This document shows positions 20,395 through 29,634 of a DNA stretch of 64,000 nt, piece by piece. This DNA comes from Pseudorasbora parva. Lineage: Eukaryota; Chordata; Actinopteri; Cypriniformes; Gobionidae. Under the pieces are notes generated by a model, which worked only from the letters and a program-made list of their open reading frames with translations, searched no databases and had not been told where the DNA came from. The DNA lies in contig NC_090188.1 of NCBI RefSeq assembly GCF_024679245.1, forward strand, positions 34,542,951-34,606,950, written 5' to 3'. The translations under genes were made by a program, and so were the position numbers. Numbering within the stretch: the stretch's first letter is position 1; the number at the start of each line of letters is the position of its first letter.

Positions 20395-20575
20395 AAAGGA
20401 TGTTGTCATGTTGGCACGGTGCCTTTTTATACTTCCTGGTCGCACGGTGATGACATCACCAGCTGCCGACGGTCAGTAGGATTGTGATTTGATAGCGATT
20501 TCAGACACCTGTCACGCTGAAGGCGTTCCCCGTAGCGTCAGCTGACGCAGCGCGAGTTCCCTTTCGAAAGGGAAC
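20395..20575 (-). repeat. gDIRS-A left inverted terminal repeat
   Basis: On the minus strand it starts with the perfect palindrome GTTCCCTTTCGAAAGGGAAC and continues TCGCGCTGCGTCAGCTGACG. It then matches the right repeat through the TATA box. Nearly identical sequence over about 165 bp between the two ends indicates recent replication or conversion. Confidence 0.9.
20422..20431 (-). promoter_or_regulatory. TATA box for gag, in the left terminal repeat
   Basis: TATAAAAAGG on the minus strand lies about 70 bp upstream of the chosen gag start codon (20352). A start site 25-30 bp downstream would fall near 20400, leaving a leader of about 50 nt. The corresponding box in gDIRS-B is at 42254-42263. 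Confidence 0.65.
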
Positions 20576-20741
20576 AATCTTTAAATAAACTCATTATAAA
20601 AAAATATATAGTTACCAGTGGCCTTCCCTGTTAGAAATATACAGAAATGTAATAGTTATCAAACAGCTTTCTTAACTGCTTAAATAATACATTAAATATA
20701 GATGAATCATCTTTTCTCTGTTCCCATTATTTCTTTATTCA

Positions 20742-21660
20742 TCAGTGTAGCTGTCTCTTTAAAATCATCGAGGGCACGTCTTGGGACTTGTATGCCAAGA
20801 CGATAGTATCCACTATCCAGTGGGCCATCCTCTGCTTGTAGACAGCCTTTCCCTTCTGCTGGCCACCGTAACAGATGAAGAGCTGCTCTGAGGTCCTAAA
20901 GCTTTGCGTTATGTCCACGTGAGTCCATAGGGCACGGACGGGACAGAGAAAAGCCAGGGCTGGGTCTGACTCCTCCGAAGGCAGAGCTTGCAGGCTTACC
21001 ACCTGGTTCTCGGAAGAGAGTGGTGGGAACCTTGGGCACATATCCAGGCCGGGGTCTCAGGATCATGTGAGATTTGTCCGGCCCGAACTCCAGGCACGAT
21101 TTGTCGACCGAAAATGCCTGCAGGTCCCCTACCCTCTTGATAGAGGCCAATGCAGTCAGGAGTACTCTCTTTAGAGACAGAACATTTAACTCTGCTGACT
21201 ACAAGTGCTCAAAGGGAGGTACCAGAGACATGTCCCAAGAGGTTAGAGAGGGAGGGTGAGGCGGATTTAGTCTCCTCGCCCCCCCTCAGGAACATGACAA
21301 TCATGTCGTGCTTCCCTAAGTACCTTCCAGCTACAAAATCATGATTTGCGGCGATAGTGGCAACATAAACTTTGAGGGTGGAGGGAGATAGCCTTCTCTC
21401 CAACCTGTCTTGTAGGGAGGAAAGCACAGCACTGACCAAACATCTTCGGGGTCTTCTCGTTGAGAAGAGCACCAGTCGATGAACAGGTTCCACTTCAACG
21501 CATAGAGATGCCTCGTAGAGGGAGCTCTAGCGGAAGTGATGGTGTCTACCACCGCCTGTGGTAGGTCACCTAGAACCTCCAAATGTGGAGTTTCCAGAGG
21601 TCCGGACAGAAGGTGCCCTGTCTCTGAGTCAGGAAGTCCTTTCTCAGAGGAAAGGACCAA
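20742..21660 (-). pseudogene. DIRS-3 tyrosine recombinase, broken and truncated
   Basis: The N-terminal part reads SARAPSTRHLYALKWNLFID (about 21530) and SPSTLKVYVATIAANHDF in a shifted frame. Another frame gives VGDLQAFSVDKSCLEFGPD and PRPGYVPKVPTTLF. The C-terminal part gives LCPVRALWTHVDITQSFRTS, EQLFICYGGQQKGKAV and QRMAHWIVDTIVLAY. All are core features of DIRS recombinases, which integrate the circular DNA. Sequence stops before the catalytic His-x-x-Arg box (HSTRG in the family) and the Tyr nucleophile, and frames change at least three times, so it is inactive. Confidence 0.83.
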
Positions 21661-22284
21661 GGAGGTGCTGTCGCGAGGACTTGGGCCAATACGGAGCTAC
21701 CAACAGGACCTGCTCCTCGTCCTCCCTGACCTTGCACAGAATCTGTGCGAGAAGGCTGACTGGGGGAAACGCATACTTGCGTAGGCCCGGGGCCAGCTGT
21801 GTGCCAGGGCATCCGTGCCGAGGGTCCCCTCTGTTAGGGAATAAAACAACTGGCAATGAGTAAAACAACTGTTTGTTGATGTACGCAACGGCCGCAGTGC
21901 TGTCTGTATGGGCCAGAACATGCTTGCCATGTAGCGCGTTTTGAAGCGGCCCAGTGCAAGAGGAACTGATTACAACTCCAGGCAATTGATATGCTATTGC
22001 AGTTGAGACCCCGTTCACAGACCCGAAACTGCAAGCCCGTTGTATGTGGCACCCCAGCCGGTGGATGAGGCATCCATGGAGACAACAACATGCCTGGACT
22101 CTTGTTCTAGGGGCACTCCTGCCCGTAGAAATGAAGGGTCTGACCATGGGCTGAAGCCCTCGTACCCCTGGCTTGTCTGCCGTCAAGGGTAGTGAGGAGG
22201 GAGGAGCCACCAGGTCTGCCTTGAGTGCTAAACGGTGCCTTCTATGACCTTGTGAGCTCCTCATGCACCTCCGGAAAGAAAGGC
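21661..22284 (-). pseudogene. DIRS-3 RNase H and methyltransferase-like region
   Basis: Frames 21644-22357 and 21697-21930 contain GKHVLAHTDSTAAVAYINKQ (RNase H with its Asp) and LRKYAFPPVSLLAQILCKVR with EEQVLLVAPYWP, homologous to the DIRS-1 segment at 426-965. A gap removes the RNase H C-terminal part. It continues directly into the recombinase. The upstream edge is the fold-back at 22285-22375. Confidence 0.75.
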
Positions 22285-22375
22285 ACCTTCTAGGTTGGAC
22301 GATTGGTTTCTCGGGGCGGGCCACGCTGGTTCTCAGCGTCCCGCCCCGAGAAACCAATTGTTCAACCTAGAAGGT
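22285..22375. repeat. 36-bp inverted duplication with 19-nt spacer
   Basis: 22285-22320 and 22340-22375 are reverse complements with two mismatches. The spacer contains a further 6-bp stem (ACGCTG/CAGCGT at 22323-22328 and 22334-22339). The arms are gag sequence (SRLNNWFLGAG on the minus strand), so gag was copied back in inverted form exactly where DIRS-3 jumps from gag to RNase H. Confidence 0.92.
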
Positions 22376-22870
22376 TCAGGATGTGGTGGAGGGTTCCACT
22401 CAAGCCCAACCTTTTCGGTGGCCCGGGAAAGCATCGCTGTCAACTCGGGGTCCAATTCAACCATTGCCACTCTCCCACAGGGAGGCAGTACAGCCGAATC
22501 ATCATCCTCCGAGGACTGGAACAGTCCGATGCAGCGATCGACATCTGTTTGTCCGCGGGTGTCCTGAAGGTGGTCACCGTCGGACACCCATGAAAGGGGC
22601 CGACAGATTCCTCCGGAAGCACCACCGGTTGCGGCGTTTGTGAGGGATTAGGGGTCCACTGAGGTAGGCTCGGCAGGATGGCCCTAAACGTGATCCTCAG
22701 GTCACCCCGGCCATCCGTCGAAGTAGCTCTATTTTGCTGGGCAGGAATAGAACTAAATCGAGCTATGGGTAGGGGGACTCCGCCTTCCCAAAGGTAGGAG
22801 AGTCTCGGCCTAAGCACCGAGATATTCATGTTCCCATAGTGGGAACATGAACCAACTACAAACGCTACCT
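22333..22870 (-). pseudogene. DIRS-3 gag remnant
   Basis: The clearest frame (22333-22587) reads DPELTAMLSRATEKVGLEWN then PEPSRLNNWFLGAG, related to the middle of the gag at 18871-20352 (RLGDRFL) and of DIRS-1 (RLDDRFL). Preceding frames carry VLPPCGRVA and QSSEDDDSAVLPP. Upstream sequence to about 22870 is probably N-terminal gag but is frameshifted, so the start is not defined. Confidence 0.68.
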
Positions 22871-23099
22871 CAGCGTGCTCTAAGCGTGCACATCAGCGGG
22901 CGACAGGGAACGGCCGCATCCAGAAACGCATGGGTGGAATGCCATCTTGAAAAAGACACAGCGTCACCCGTGTTGCTCTTTTTGTGAGGAGAAACTGCTC
23001 TTTTAGTGCTGAACCACCCAGGGATCGACTGCGGCAGGATACAGGAGTGTAGTGCAGCCTTTATCTGCTCTCACCAGGGGAAAACACACCAACCGTACC

Positions 23100-23102
<3 letters not shown>

Positions 23103-23180
<78 letters not shown>
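23103..23180. repeat. (TG)n microsatellite, ~78 bp
   Basis: This is an uninterrupted TG run in the 5' leader of DIRS-3, between gag and terminal repeat. It explains the poly-Cys-Val ORFs. Confidence 0.98.
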
Positions 23181-23182
<2 letters not shown>

Positions 23183-23339
23183 GCTCAGTTGCTGTTTTTT
23201 TTCTCTCTCTTTCTACCACAGTGAGTTTGCGGTTGCGCTGTTTTTGTGCCGTCTGGCCAGCACAAGACCGATCTCCCCGGCACACACTTTCTCTCTTTCT
23301 CTTGCTGATTTCAGTCTCAGTCGAATACTTCATCAATGC

Positions 23340-23544
23340 TGTTAGGCTCTGAAGTGAATGACAACAGTGCATGGCGATCGCTTTCTCTTTATACCCGTTA
23401 TGTGGGGCAAGGTGCGATGTGCAAAGCACGCACACTAATGTTCATTAGCCCCTTTTTCTATATCTCAAAGCTGATAGGGGTTATAGAAGTGTAGAAGTGA
23501 TCCCAATTTGTCGGTACGTCAAACGTGACTGACTGAAAGGGAAC
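23340..23544 (-). repeat. DIRS-3 left terminal repeat
   Basis: This shares with DIRS-2 the blocks GTGCATGGCGATCGCTT, TTTATACCCGTTAT, GCAAAGCACGCAC and CTATATCTCAAAGCTGATAG. It ends CTGAAAGGGAAC with AAC at 23542-23544. The TATA-like box is TTTATACCC near 23387. Confidence 0.78.
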
Positions 23545-23893
23545 TGGTCTATAACTATACTGGTCTAAGGTTTTAAATAATTTTAAAGAGACCCTATACC
23601 AAATGTGTAAGCCTTTTGTTGCGGGGCCTCCGGGAAAAGGGTTGGATTATGTTGAAATGAATTTTGAGCAAAAACAACCTAAAGGCCGTTAACTCTTGCT
23701 GTGTAAATTATGTAACTGTAGCAAGCATGCAAAATAAGTAAAGTTTTGGGCAAGCTACTCTATCTATCTAAAATACCAAGTACTTCTCAAATGCCTTACA
23801 TGAGTTGATGACAAGCTACACATGCATATGGTGATCTTCTTCATTGCTGTAAAACTATTTTCAATACTATAGGTAAATATTCCACTTTTTATA
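23545..23893. other. no gene recognised
   Basis: This is a short AT-rich spacer between DIRS-3 and the Tc1-like transposon. I see nothing definable in it. Confidence 0.6.
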
Positions 23894-23943
23894 TACACTC
23901 ACCTAAAAGATTATTAGGAACACCATACTAATACCATGTTTGA

Positions 23944-24132
23944 CAACCTTTCACGTTGAGAACTACCTTAATTCGAAGTGGCATTGATTCAACAAGGTGC
24001 TGAAAGCATTTTTTTAGAAATGTTGGCCCATATTGATAGCATCTTGCATTTGATGGAGATTTGGGGGATGCACATCCAGGGCACAAAGCTCCCGTTCCAC
24101 CACATCCCAAAGATGCTCTATTGGGTTGAGAC
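23944..24132 (-). pseudogene. Tc1-like transposase, C-terminal fragment
   Basis: On the minus strand, position 24130 downward reads LNPIEHLWDVVERELCALDV. This is the hallmark around the final catalytic acidic residue of Tc1 transposases. In the next frame, FQHLVESMPLRIKVVL follows, the family's usual C-terminus. A frameshift separates the two. Confidence 0.82.
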
Positions 24133-24470
24133 TGTCATGGTTCATGAATTCATCTTCTCATTCTGTCTGTGTTGTGTGGTGTTTTTGGAGGTGTGGTCAC
24201 TGATTACTCATCACTGATCACTCTCACCTGCTGCACCTCATTACCAGGCCCATATATTCCTGTGTCTCATTTAGTCTTGTGTCAGATCGTTTCAGAGTGT
24301 CCTGGTGTTCCTGTGTTGTCGTGTTCTCCGTGGGGATTGCTTCGCTCCGGTTCCGGTTCCAGCCAACTGTGTCTGCCCGATTGCCTCCCTGCTTCACGGA
24401 CGCTCAGTGTCCAGCTACTACCTTATGAATTTGCTGTTATCATCCTCTGTGACATTCTGATCATTCAGAA
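24133..24470 (+). repeat. Gypsy-1 5' LTR, 3' end missing
   Basis: This shares TGTCATGGTTCATGAATTCATC, quoted as TGTCATGGTTCATGAA and TTCATC, then GCTCCGGTTCCGGTTCCAGC and CCTCCCTGCTTCAC with the Gypsy-2 LTR (minus strand, 50828-51236). About 100 bp at the LTR end and the start of gag are deleted. The LTR fuses directly to internal gag sequence around 24470. Confidence 0.75.
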
Positions 24471-24592
24471 GAACTTTTTTGACTCGATGCTCTCTCTTCT
24501 TCTCACTACAGCCTCTTACATTCGCCACGGAGAAGGCAAAAGTGGAACTGGTTATAAACCTGTTGACAGGCCATGCAGTGGTCTAGGGAGCG

Positions 24593-25117
24593 GTGGTGTG
24601 GGAAAATAACCATTGTTGCTGCTCTTCGTTCCAGGCGCTCTCAGCAGAACTCAGGCTGGTCTTCGACCGAGCAGCCACTGGTCGCAAGGCGCCCCGCAAA
24701 CTTTTAGATTTACGTCAAGGCAAACATTCGGTGTCGGAATACATGATTCAGTTCTGGAGATTGTCCGCTGAGAGCAAAAGGAACGAGGAGGTGCAGCGGG
24801 ACAGATTCCTGCATGGACTGGCTGACCATGTCCCAAAGGAGATCTACGGCTTGGAACTTCCCAAAAGTCTCAATGATCTGATGTACCTGGCCCTTCGGGT
24901 GGATTCCAGACTGGAGATGCGGGACCAGCGTACCCTCGTCAGAGAATCTCTCAAGTCCTTTGAGTGTCCGGAGAGGGACACGGTCAGCCCATCCAACGAT
25001 CCCGAGCCCATACAGAGGAGTCGAACTTGGCATGGCCGGCAGGAGAGAGAACGCCGAAGAGCTGAAGAACGGTGTATGTACTGTGGTGCGGTGGGGCATT
25101 TCCTCAATGACTGCCAG
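24593..25117 (+). pseudogene. Gypsy-1 gag with CCHC zinc knuckle
   Basis: The open frame gives ALSAELRLVFDRAATG, GKHSVSEYMIQFWRLSAESK and DRFLHGLADHVPKEIYGLEL, the Ty3-type capsid region. It is followed by CMYCGAVGHFLNDC, a perfect C-x2-C-x4-H-x4-C zinc knuckle that binds genomic RNA. The N-terminal part is lost in the LTR-gag deletion. The frame is cut a few residues after the knuckle by the piggyBac-like insertion at TTAA (25118-25121) and resumes at 26783. Confidence 0.85.
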
Positions 25118-25121
25118 TTAA

Positions 25122-26778
25122 CCTGTTAACCGTCACGAGGACGAGGACGCACTGAAGCTCTCTTTGCTTAAATTAGCTCAAAATTACTATCAGGTGTAAG
25201 TAATTACCTTGACAAACTATACATCATTAAAAAGATCTAAGACTAAAGTTTAAATTTTTTTTACCTCTGTTTTATTCTCAAAGTCTTATAATGACCGCAA
25301 TGTGTTAATATGTGCCAGGAGTTATGAATATGATCTTGGGCGTCGCTACCTTTTGATTGTGATATGCGCGTCATTTGCTCCCATTCATAAAAAACTCCTC
25401 TGTGGTCATCATGAAGACACTCGACAAAACAACTTCCCTCAGGGCTTTTACTTCAAAAGTGTGCAGATGTGGAGAAATATTGATAGATTCTCACATGTTT
25501 GAGTCAAATTTCTATACAGAGAAGTATTATTTATTAAATCTTTATCCAAAATCCGCGGATGTATGATTATGAGAGCAGTAGACTGTGATATGCTGTGTTT
25601 TCAATTCATTCTGGCAGCCGGGGGGCGCTGGAAAGCTGTACTACTGAAAATTCACTCCCATATGGAATAGATGAAGAACAGACACACCATGTGACATTCA
25701 GGAAGTATCTGACATAACCAAAACTGCTTCCAGAGATCGTCAGATCGCTATTTTATGCAGATAGACACGTTTTAAGACCATAAACACACAATCGCGGCAA
25801 TATATGGTTGGTCTGTGTTCTTTATGCCATGTTGGGTGGTTTCATAATAGATGATATTTATAATGCAATGCTATTCCACATAGCTTTTAGCATTGTATAT
25901 TTTCTGTCAGATTGTTTGACCCGAAGCTATATGAGATCACATATTGTTATATAAAACACTCTACTTATAAATTATAAAGTGATATGAAGCAAGTTTTGAA
26001 TAAAACATGATTTTAATCGTATAAATTGTTGTTTTGCTGGTGTGCTAAGCTAACATGCTAGCTTGCCCTAGATGCACGTGCCATTGAGTAAATACTTATT
26101 TTTATGAACATTTTCTAAATGTAAAACTACTGAAATGCTTATTTGGACGAAATGCATTCGATAGAGTCTCAGTGAGGGTAAAGTGAGAGGTTTGATTTAG
26201 AAATGAGGTTTGAATAGAACAGTTTGAATAGAGAATCGTTAGTAGTTATAATGCAGACAAAAGAATAATAATTAGAGCCATAACCAGTCCGCAGAAGTGT
26301 GAATGTTTGCCGGGGAGACAAACTGAATGGGGCAGTTTGCACCTCTAAACAATAGAGGCAATATAGTGAATGGAAGCTGAGAAGATGTGGCAATAAACAT
26401 CAGTTGATATTTTAGAGATATCTCTAAATAAAATCACATGAAACGATCTTGTAAAACGTTTAATACAATTCAGAGTTTTAGACTGATCATCTTCAGATCT
26501 GAAATATAACATGGTCAGACTTGTGGCTTTAGCTGTAGTGCATTTCTAGATTTTTCCAAAGCCCACTTCAATTTTATTTTCATAAAGATATTTCATACAA
26601 ATAAATTTCTAATAACTTTACAAAACTTTGAAGCTTATTATAGCTTTTTTTTTCATTTTGACTTTACAGTAAACTGCTAGGTGTCTGCTTTCAAATAATT
26701 ATGCTTTTAGTGCAAAGGATTCACAAACTGTATTTGTTTTAGTCTGAGTATGCAAAATTTGGAATTCAGCTTAACAGG
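25122..26778 (+). mobile_element. piggyBac-like TTAA element, copy A (non-autonomous)
   Basis: This is flanked by TTAA on both sides (25118-25121, 26779-26782). Its ends are CCTGTTAACCGTCACGAGG and, inverted, CCTGTTAAGCTGAATTCC, so the terminal inverted repeat is CCTGTTAA. TTAA duplication and CC-starting ends indicate the piggyBac superfamily. No transposase is visible. Two small ORFs (25302-25502 and, minus strand, 26169-26393) recur in copy B but match nothing I recognise. It sits between gag and protease of Gypsy-1. Confidence 0.83.
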
Positions 26779-26782
26779 TTAA

Positions 26783-27290
26783 AGAGATCTAGCCCGGCAG
26801 TAGGGAGGAGGCTACTGTCGGTTGGAGCATCATTGAGGAAATCCTCGTCCGCAACTCTCTTGCCGGGAAGAGTGCAATGGGCAGACCAGTCACACAAGTG
26901 CCAAGTCTTCATAGACTCAGGAGCGGAGGGTAATTTTATGGACCGTTCACTGGCCACCCAGCTCTACATTCCTGTGCACCCCCTCAGTACCCCCATTGCT
27001 GTGCACGCACTCAACGGACAAACCCTTCCCACTATCACACATACCATGAAATGAGTGTGACTCTGTCACACTCATCACGGGCAATCACACAGAAACCATC
27101 ACCATCTTCATCCCTGACACAGCTCTCATGCCCGTCGTCCTCGGTCCTCCCTGGTTGGTCAAGCATAATACCAGGGTTGACTGGGGACACAGTTTGGTTT
27201 CTGCTTGGAGTAATCAGTGCTATGCCTCTTCTTTTGTGTCTGCTTGTACGTCTGTGTCTAGTTCTGTGTTACAGGAGGAGGCGGTGAATT
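26783..27290 (+). pseudogene. Gypsy-1 aspartic protease region
   Basis: The frame resumes after the TTAA element with SSPAVGRRLLSVGASLRKSS. It then reads KCQVFIDSGAEGNFMDRSLA: DSGA is the protease active site. LYIPVHPLSTPIAVHALNG follows, then a stop near 27052. The remainder ([18 protein letters not shown]) is readable at 27128. The protease would cleave the polyprotein; here it is interrupted. Confidence 0.82.
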
Positions 27291-28035
27291 TGTCAAACGT
27301 GCCCAAGGAGTACCTCGACCTGAATGAAGTGTTCAGTAAGTCCAGGGCTACTTCTCTTCCTCCTCATCGTCCTTATGACTGTGCAATAGATCTTATGCCA
27401 GGTACGTCTTTGCCTAAGGGCAAGTTATACTCACTTTCTATTCCAGAAAGGGAGGCCATGGAGAATTACATTTCTGATTCGCTAGCCTCCAAGTTCATCC
27501 GCCCCTCTTCTTCTACGGCAGGGGTGGGGTTCTTTTTTGTGGGTAAGAAGGATGGGTCCCTGCAACCTTGCATTGATTACCAAGGGCTGAACAACATCAC
27601 GGTAAAGAATACCTATCCTTTGCCGTTGATGTCTTCAGCCTTTGAGATTTTGCAGGGAGCATCAATATTCACAAAACTGGATTTACATAATGCTTATCAT
27701 TTGGTCTGCAAAAGAGAGGGGGGTGAGTGGAAGACTGCTTTTAATACCCCAAGGGGCACTTTGAATACTTGGTCATGCCCTTCGGGCTGTCCAACTCCCC
27801 AGCACTAGTCAATGATGTGCTGGGAGACATAGTTAATTTATGTCTACCTGGATGACATTTTGATATTTTCTTCGTCTCTCCAGGAACATGTCCAGCACGT
27901 TCGACTAGTGCTCCAGAGGTTGCTAGAATGGATTTTTGTCAAGGCGGAGAAATGCGCTTTACATGCACATTCTGTTCCGTTCCTAGGGCCCATCGTCTCG
28001 TCCGAGGGAATGCGTATGGATCCTGACAAGGTTAA
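27240..28035 (+). pseudogene. Gypsy-1 reverse transcriptase, broken
   Basis: RT motifs in order are [54 protein letters not shown] and [15 protein letters not shown] (first catalytic Asp). A frameshift follows near 27745 (the usual [10 protein letters not shown] box is read out of frame), then [16 protein letters not shown] with the Y-x-D-D pair intact, and [11 protein letters not shown]. Sequence stops at TTAA 28032-28035, where another element is inserted. RNase H and integrase do not reappear on the far side. Confidence 0.85.
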
Positions 28036-28648
28036 AGGGTTAGTTCACCCAAAAAAAAATGTATGTCATTAATGACTCAACCTAATGTCGTTCCACACCC
28101 GTAAGACCTCTGTTCATCATATTTTATATTTTAATCCCAGAGCATATGCATTCAGTGCCCACTTTAATGTGCATGTCCAGAAAGGAAATAAAAACATCAT
28201 CAAAGTTCTTCCAAAAAGATTCAAACAGTATGAATCAATCAATGATTCGGGTCACCAATGTCACGTGATTACAGCAGTTCGAATCGCGTCAAACCGTCCA
28301 ACCTCTGAAATAACGTGACATTGGCGACCCACAGCATTGATCGATTCACCGATTCATTAACCGTTTGAATCTTTTTGGAGACACGCGGAAGAGAGGACAA
28401 TTCTGAATAAATTCATAGTTTTTGATATTTTTGGAACAAAATGCTTCAAGAGATTCTAATCAACCAACTGATGTCATATATGGACTACATTGGGCATTGA
28501 CTGCATATTCTCTGGGACTAAAATATAAAATACATATTTTTATATTTTATAAACTGTGTTCCGATGAAGAACAGAGGTCTTACGGGTGTGGAACGACATT
28601 AGGTGAGTCATTAATGACATAAATTTCATTTTTGGGTGAACTAACCCT
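28036..28648. mobile_element. TTAA-flanked MITE
   Basis: The inverted ends AGGGTTAGTTCACCCAAAA and TTTTGGGTGAACTAACCCT lie directly between TTAA at 28032-28035 and at 28649-28652. The subterminal parts (GTCATTAATGACTCAACCTA / TAGGTGAGTCATTAATGAC, and GTCGTTCCACACCCGTAAGA) are also inverted. The non-coding core is about 500 bp. A lone copy of one end (GGGTGAACTAACCCTTTAA) occurs at about 42511-42529. Confidence 0.88.
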
Positions 28649-28652
28649 TTAA

Positions 28653-29234
28653 GCCTTTAGAACCTGAAGCTTTCACATTTTTTTTTTTGGTTTTTTTTTT
28701 GACTGTAGAATTATAACAGAATGTGCTATCCTCAAATGCAAGGTGTCATTTTTTTCAGAAGACAACTGGCTTTCAATAAATAATACAGTTATTGACCCTC
28801 ACTGTATGTGCTATCCTCAAATGCAAGGTGTCATTTTTTTCAGAAGACAACTGGCTTTCAATAAATAATACAGTTATTGACCCTCACTGTATGTGGTAAG
28901 TTTGAAAATAGAATTTAAATAGGCAAAAATTGCAAAAATGGGAATACATTTTACTGCTTTTTATTGAGAAAAAATCAGAAACCTACTGAATAAAAGAATC
29001 TAACACTTTAAACTTGAAGAATAAACTATAATACATATACAATTTTTTTTGTGACACTGGGCTGCAGAGTTTTTACTCAGGAGCCATTTTCTTTACCCCA
29101 CGGCCCCTCTGAGGTGGTGTTGTGGATGGCCCGTTTGCTTTTGTATAAGCCACACTGGGGAAAAAAAAACAAAACAAGCTTGTATTACAAACTCACAATA
29201 TATTTATAAATGTATTTTCCATTATAAAATAATA
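28653..29234. other. unassigned segment inside Gypsy-1
   Basis: The expected continuation of pol is absent. The segment holds T-rich stretches and a perfect 85-bp tandem duplication (listed separately), and no conserved protein. It may be a further TTAA element that lost one end, since it starts directly at a TTAA, or foreign DNA brought in during the deletion of the pol 3' half. Confidence 0.5.
28721..28890. repeat. perfect 85-bp tandem duplication
   Basis: 28721-28805 and 28806-28890 are identical at every base by eye, including a 7-T run. Identity in an otherwise decayed region means the duplication is very recent or an assembly artefact. Confidence 0.93.
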
Positions 29235-29444
29235 CATTAGTTGTATTCGGTTCCGGTTCCAGCCAACCGTGTCTGCCTGATTGCCTCCCTGCTTCACGGA
29301 TGCTCAGTGCCCAGCTACCACCTTATGACTTTGCTGTTATCAGCTTCTGTGACATTCTGGTCATTCAACCTGGTGTTTGAGAGAATAAACCTTTTATCGT
29401 ATTCACAATTGGATCCTCTGTTCTTTCTCCTAGCGCACACGATA
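29235..29444 (+). repeat. Gypsy-1 3' LTR, 5' end missing
   Basis: This reads TCGGTTCCGGTTCCAGCCAA, CCTCCCTGCTTCACGGATGC and ends TAGCGCACACGATA, compared with GCGCATGCGACA in Gypsy-2. It retains the terminal part of the LTR that the 5' LTR lost, including ATTGGATCCTCTGTTCTTTC. It is followed by the target-site duplication at 29445-29449. Confidence 0.78.
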
Positions 29445-29449
29445 GAGAA

Positions 29450-29634
29450 CTGGTGACTGTGGGGGCCATTTTAGTACAGTGAACTCATTTGCATGTTCAA
29501 GAAACCAATTTGAAATGATTCGAGCTTTGTGACATGGTGCATTATCTGTTGGAAGTAGCCATCAGAGGATGGGTACATGGCGGTCATAAAGGGATGGACA
29601 TGGTCAGAAACAATGCTCAGGTTGGCCGTGGCAT
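29450..29634 (-). pseudogene. Tc1-like transposon, middle fragment
   Basis: This continues the Tc1-like repeat after the Gypsy-1 insertion (CTGGTGACTGTGGGGGCCAT, CCATCAGAGGATGGGTACAT). It is non-coding or too degenerate to translate cleanly. It stops at TTAA 29635-29638, where the second TTAA element begins. Confidence 0.7.

Larger units (their letters stand above)
14967..20575 (-). mobile_element. gDIRS-A: DIRS-type element with complete termini encoding only gag
   Basis: The element is bounded by AAC on both sides (14967-14969 and 20573-20575), with inverted terminal repeats of about 180-200 bp, an ICR near the right end and a gag ORF just inside the left repeat (minus orientation). These are the structural hallmarks of DIRS retrotransposons. 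RT, RNase H, methyltransferase-like and recombinase genes are absent. The 3.5 kb between gag and ICR has no recognisable protein and holds a palindrome array. A second copy with the same layout (37941-42378) shows that this is an established family, not a one-off deletion. It would need a full-length DIRS to move. Confidence 0.87.
20742..23544 (-). mobile_element. DIRS-3: heavily deleted DIRS retrotransposon
   Basis: Minus-strand order is terminal repeat (23340-23544), TG microsatellite, gag fragment, fold-back junction, RNase H/methyltransferase-like part and recombinase, ending abruptly near 20742. The RT palm is missing altogether. The left end has AAC at 23542-23544. The terminal repeat is the DIRS-2 family. 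The 3' end with ICR and right repeat is absent next to it. Confidence 0.83.
24133..29444 (+). mobile_element. Gypsy-1: Ty3/gypsy retrotransposon, degenerate, with nested MITEs
   Basis: The element starts TGTCATGGTTCATG and is flanked by GAGAC (24128-24132) and GAGAA (29445-29449), a 5-bp target-site duplication within the Tc1 repeat. It holds gag with a zinc knuckle, protease and RT. RNase H, integrase and part of both LTRs are missing. Two TTAA-specific elements interrupt it (25122-26778 and 28036-28648). It belongs to the same family as Gypsy-2 (44517-51236), with near-parallel gag, protease and RT. Confidence 0.85.

Noticed and set aside
18871..20445. gag start at 20445
   Set aside because: That start codon precedes the TATA box of the terminal repeat; the Met at 20352 is downstream of the likely transcription start.
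23006..23435. ORFs with poly-Cys-Val or poly-Thr-His
   Set aside because: They are produced by the (TG)n microsatellite; the same applies to 53006-53315 with (CA)n.
23061..23544. Separate promoter or gene between DIRS-3 gag and the Tc1 element
   Set aside because: Sequence matches the DIRS terminal repeat and leader; no independent coding signal.
25302..25566. Small ORF conserved in both TTAA element copies as a real gene
   Set aside because: Conservation is explained by shared descent of the DNA element; no domain, and the frame is not longer than chance in the second copy.
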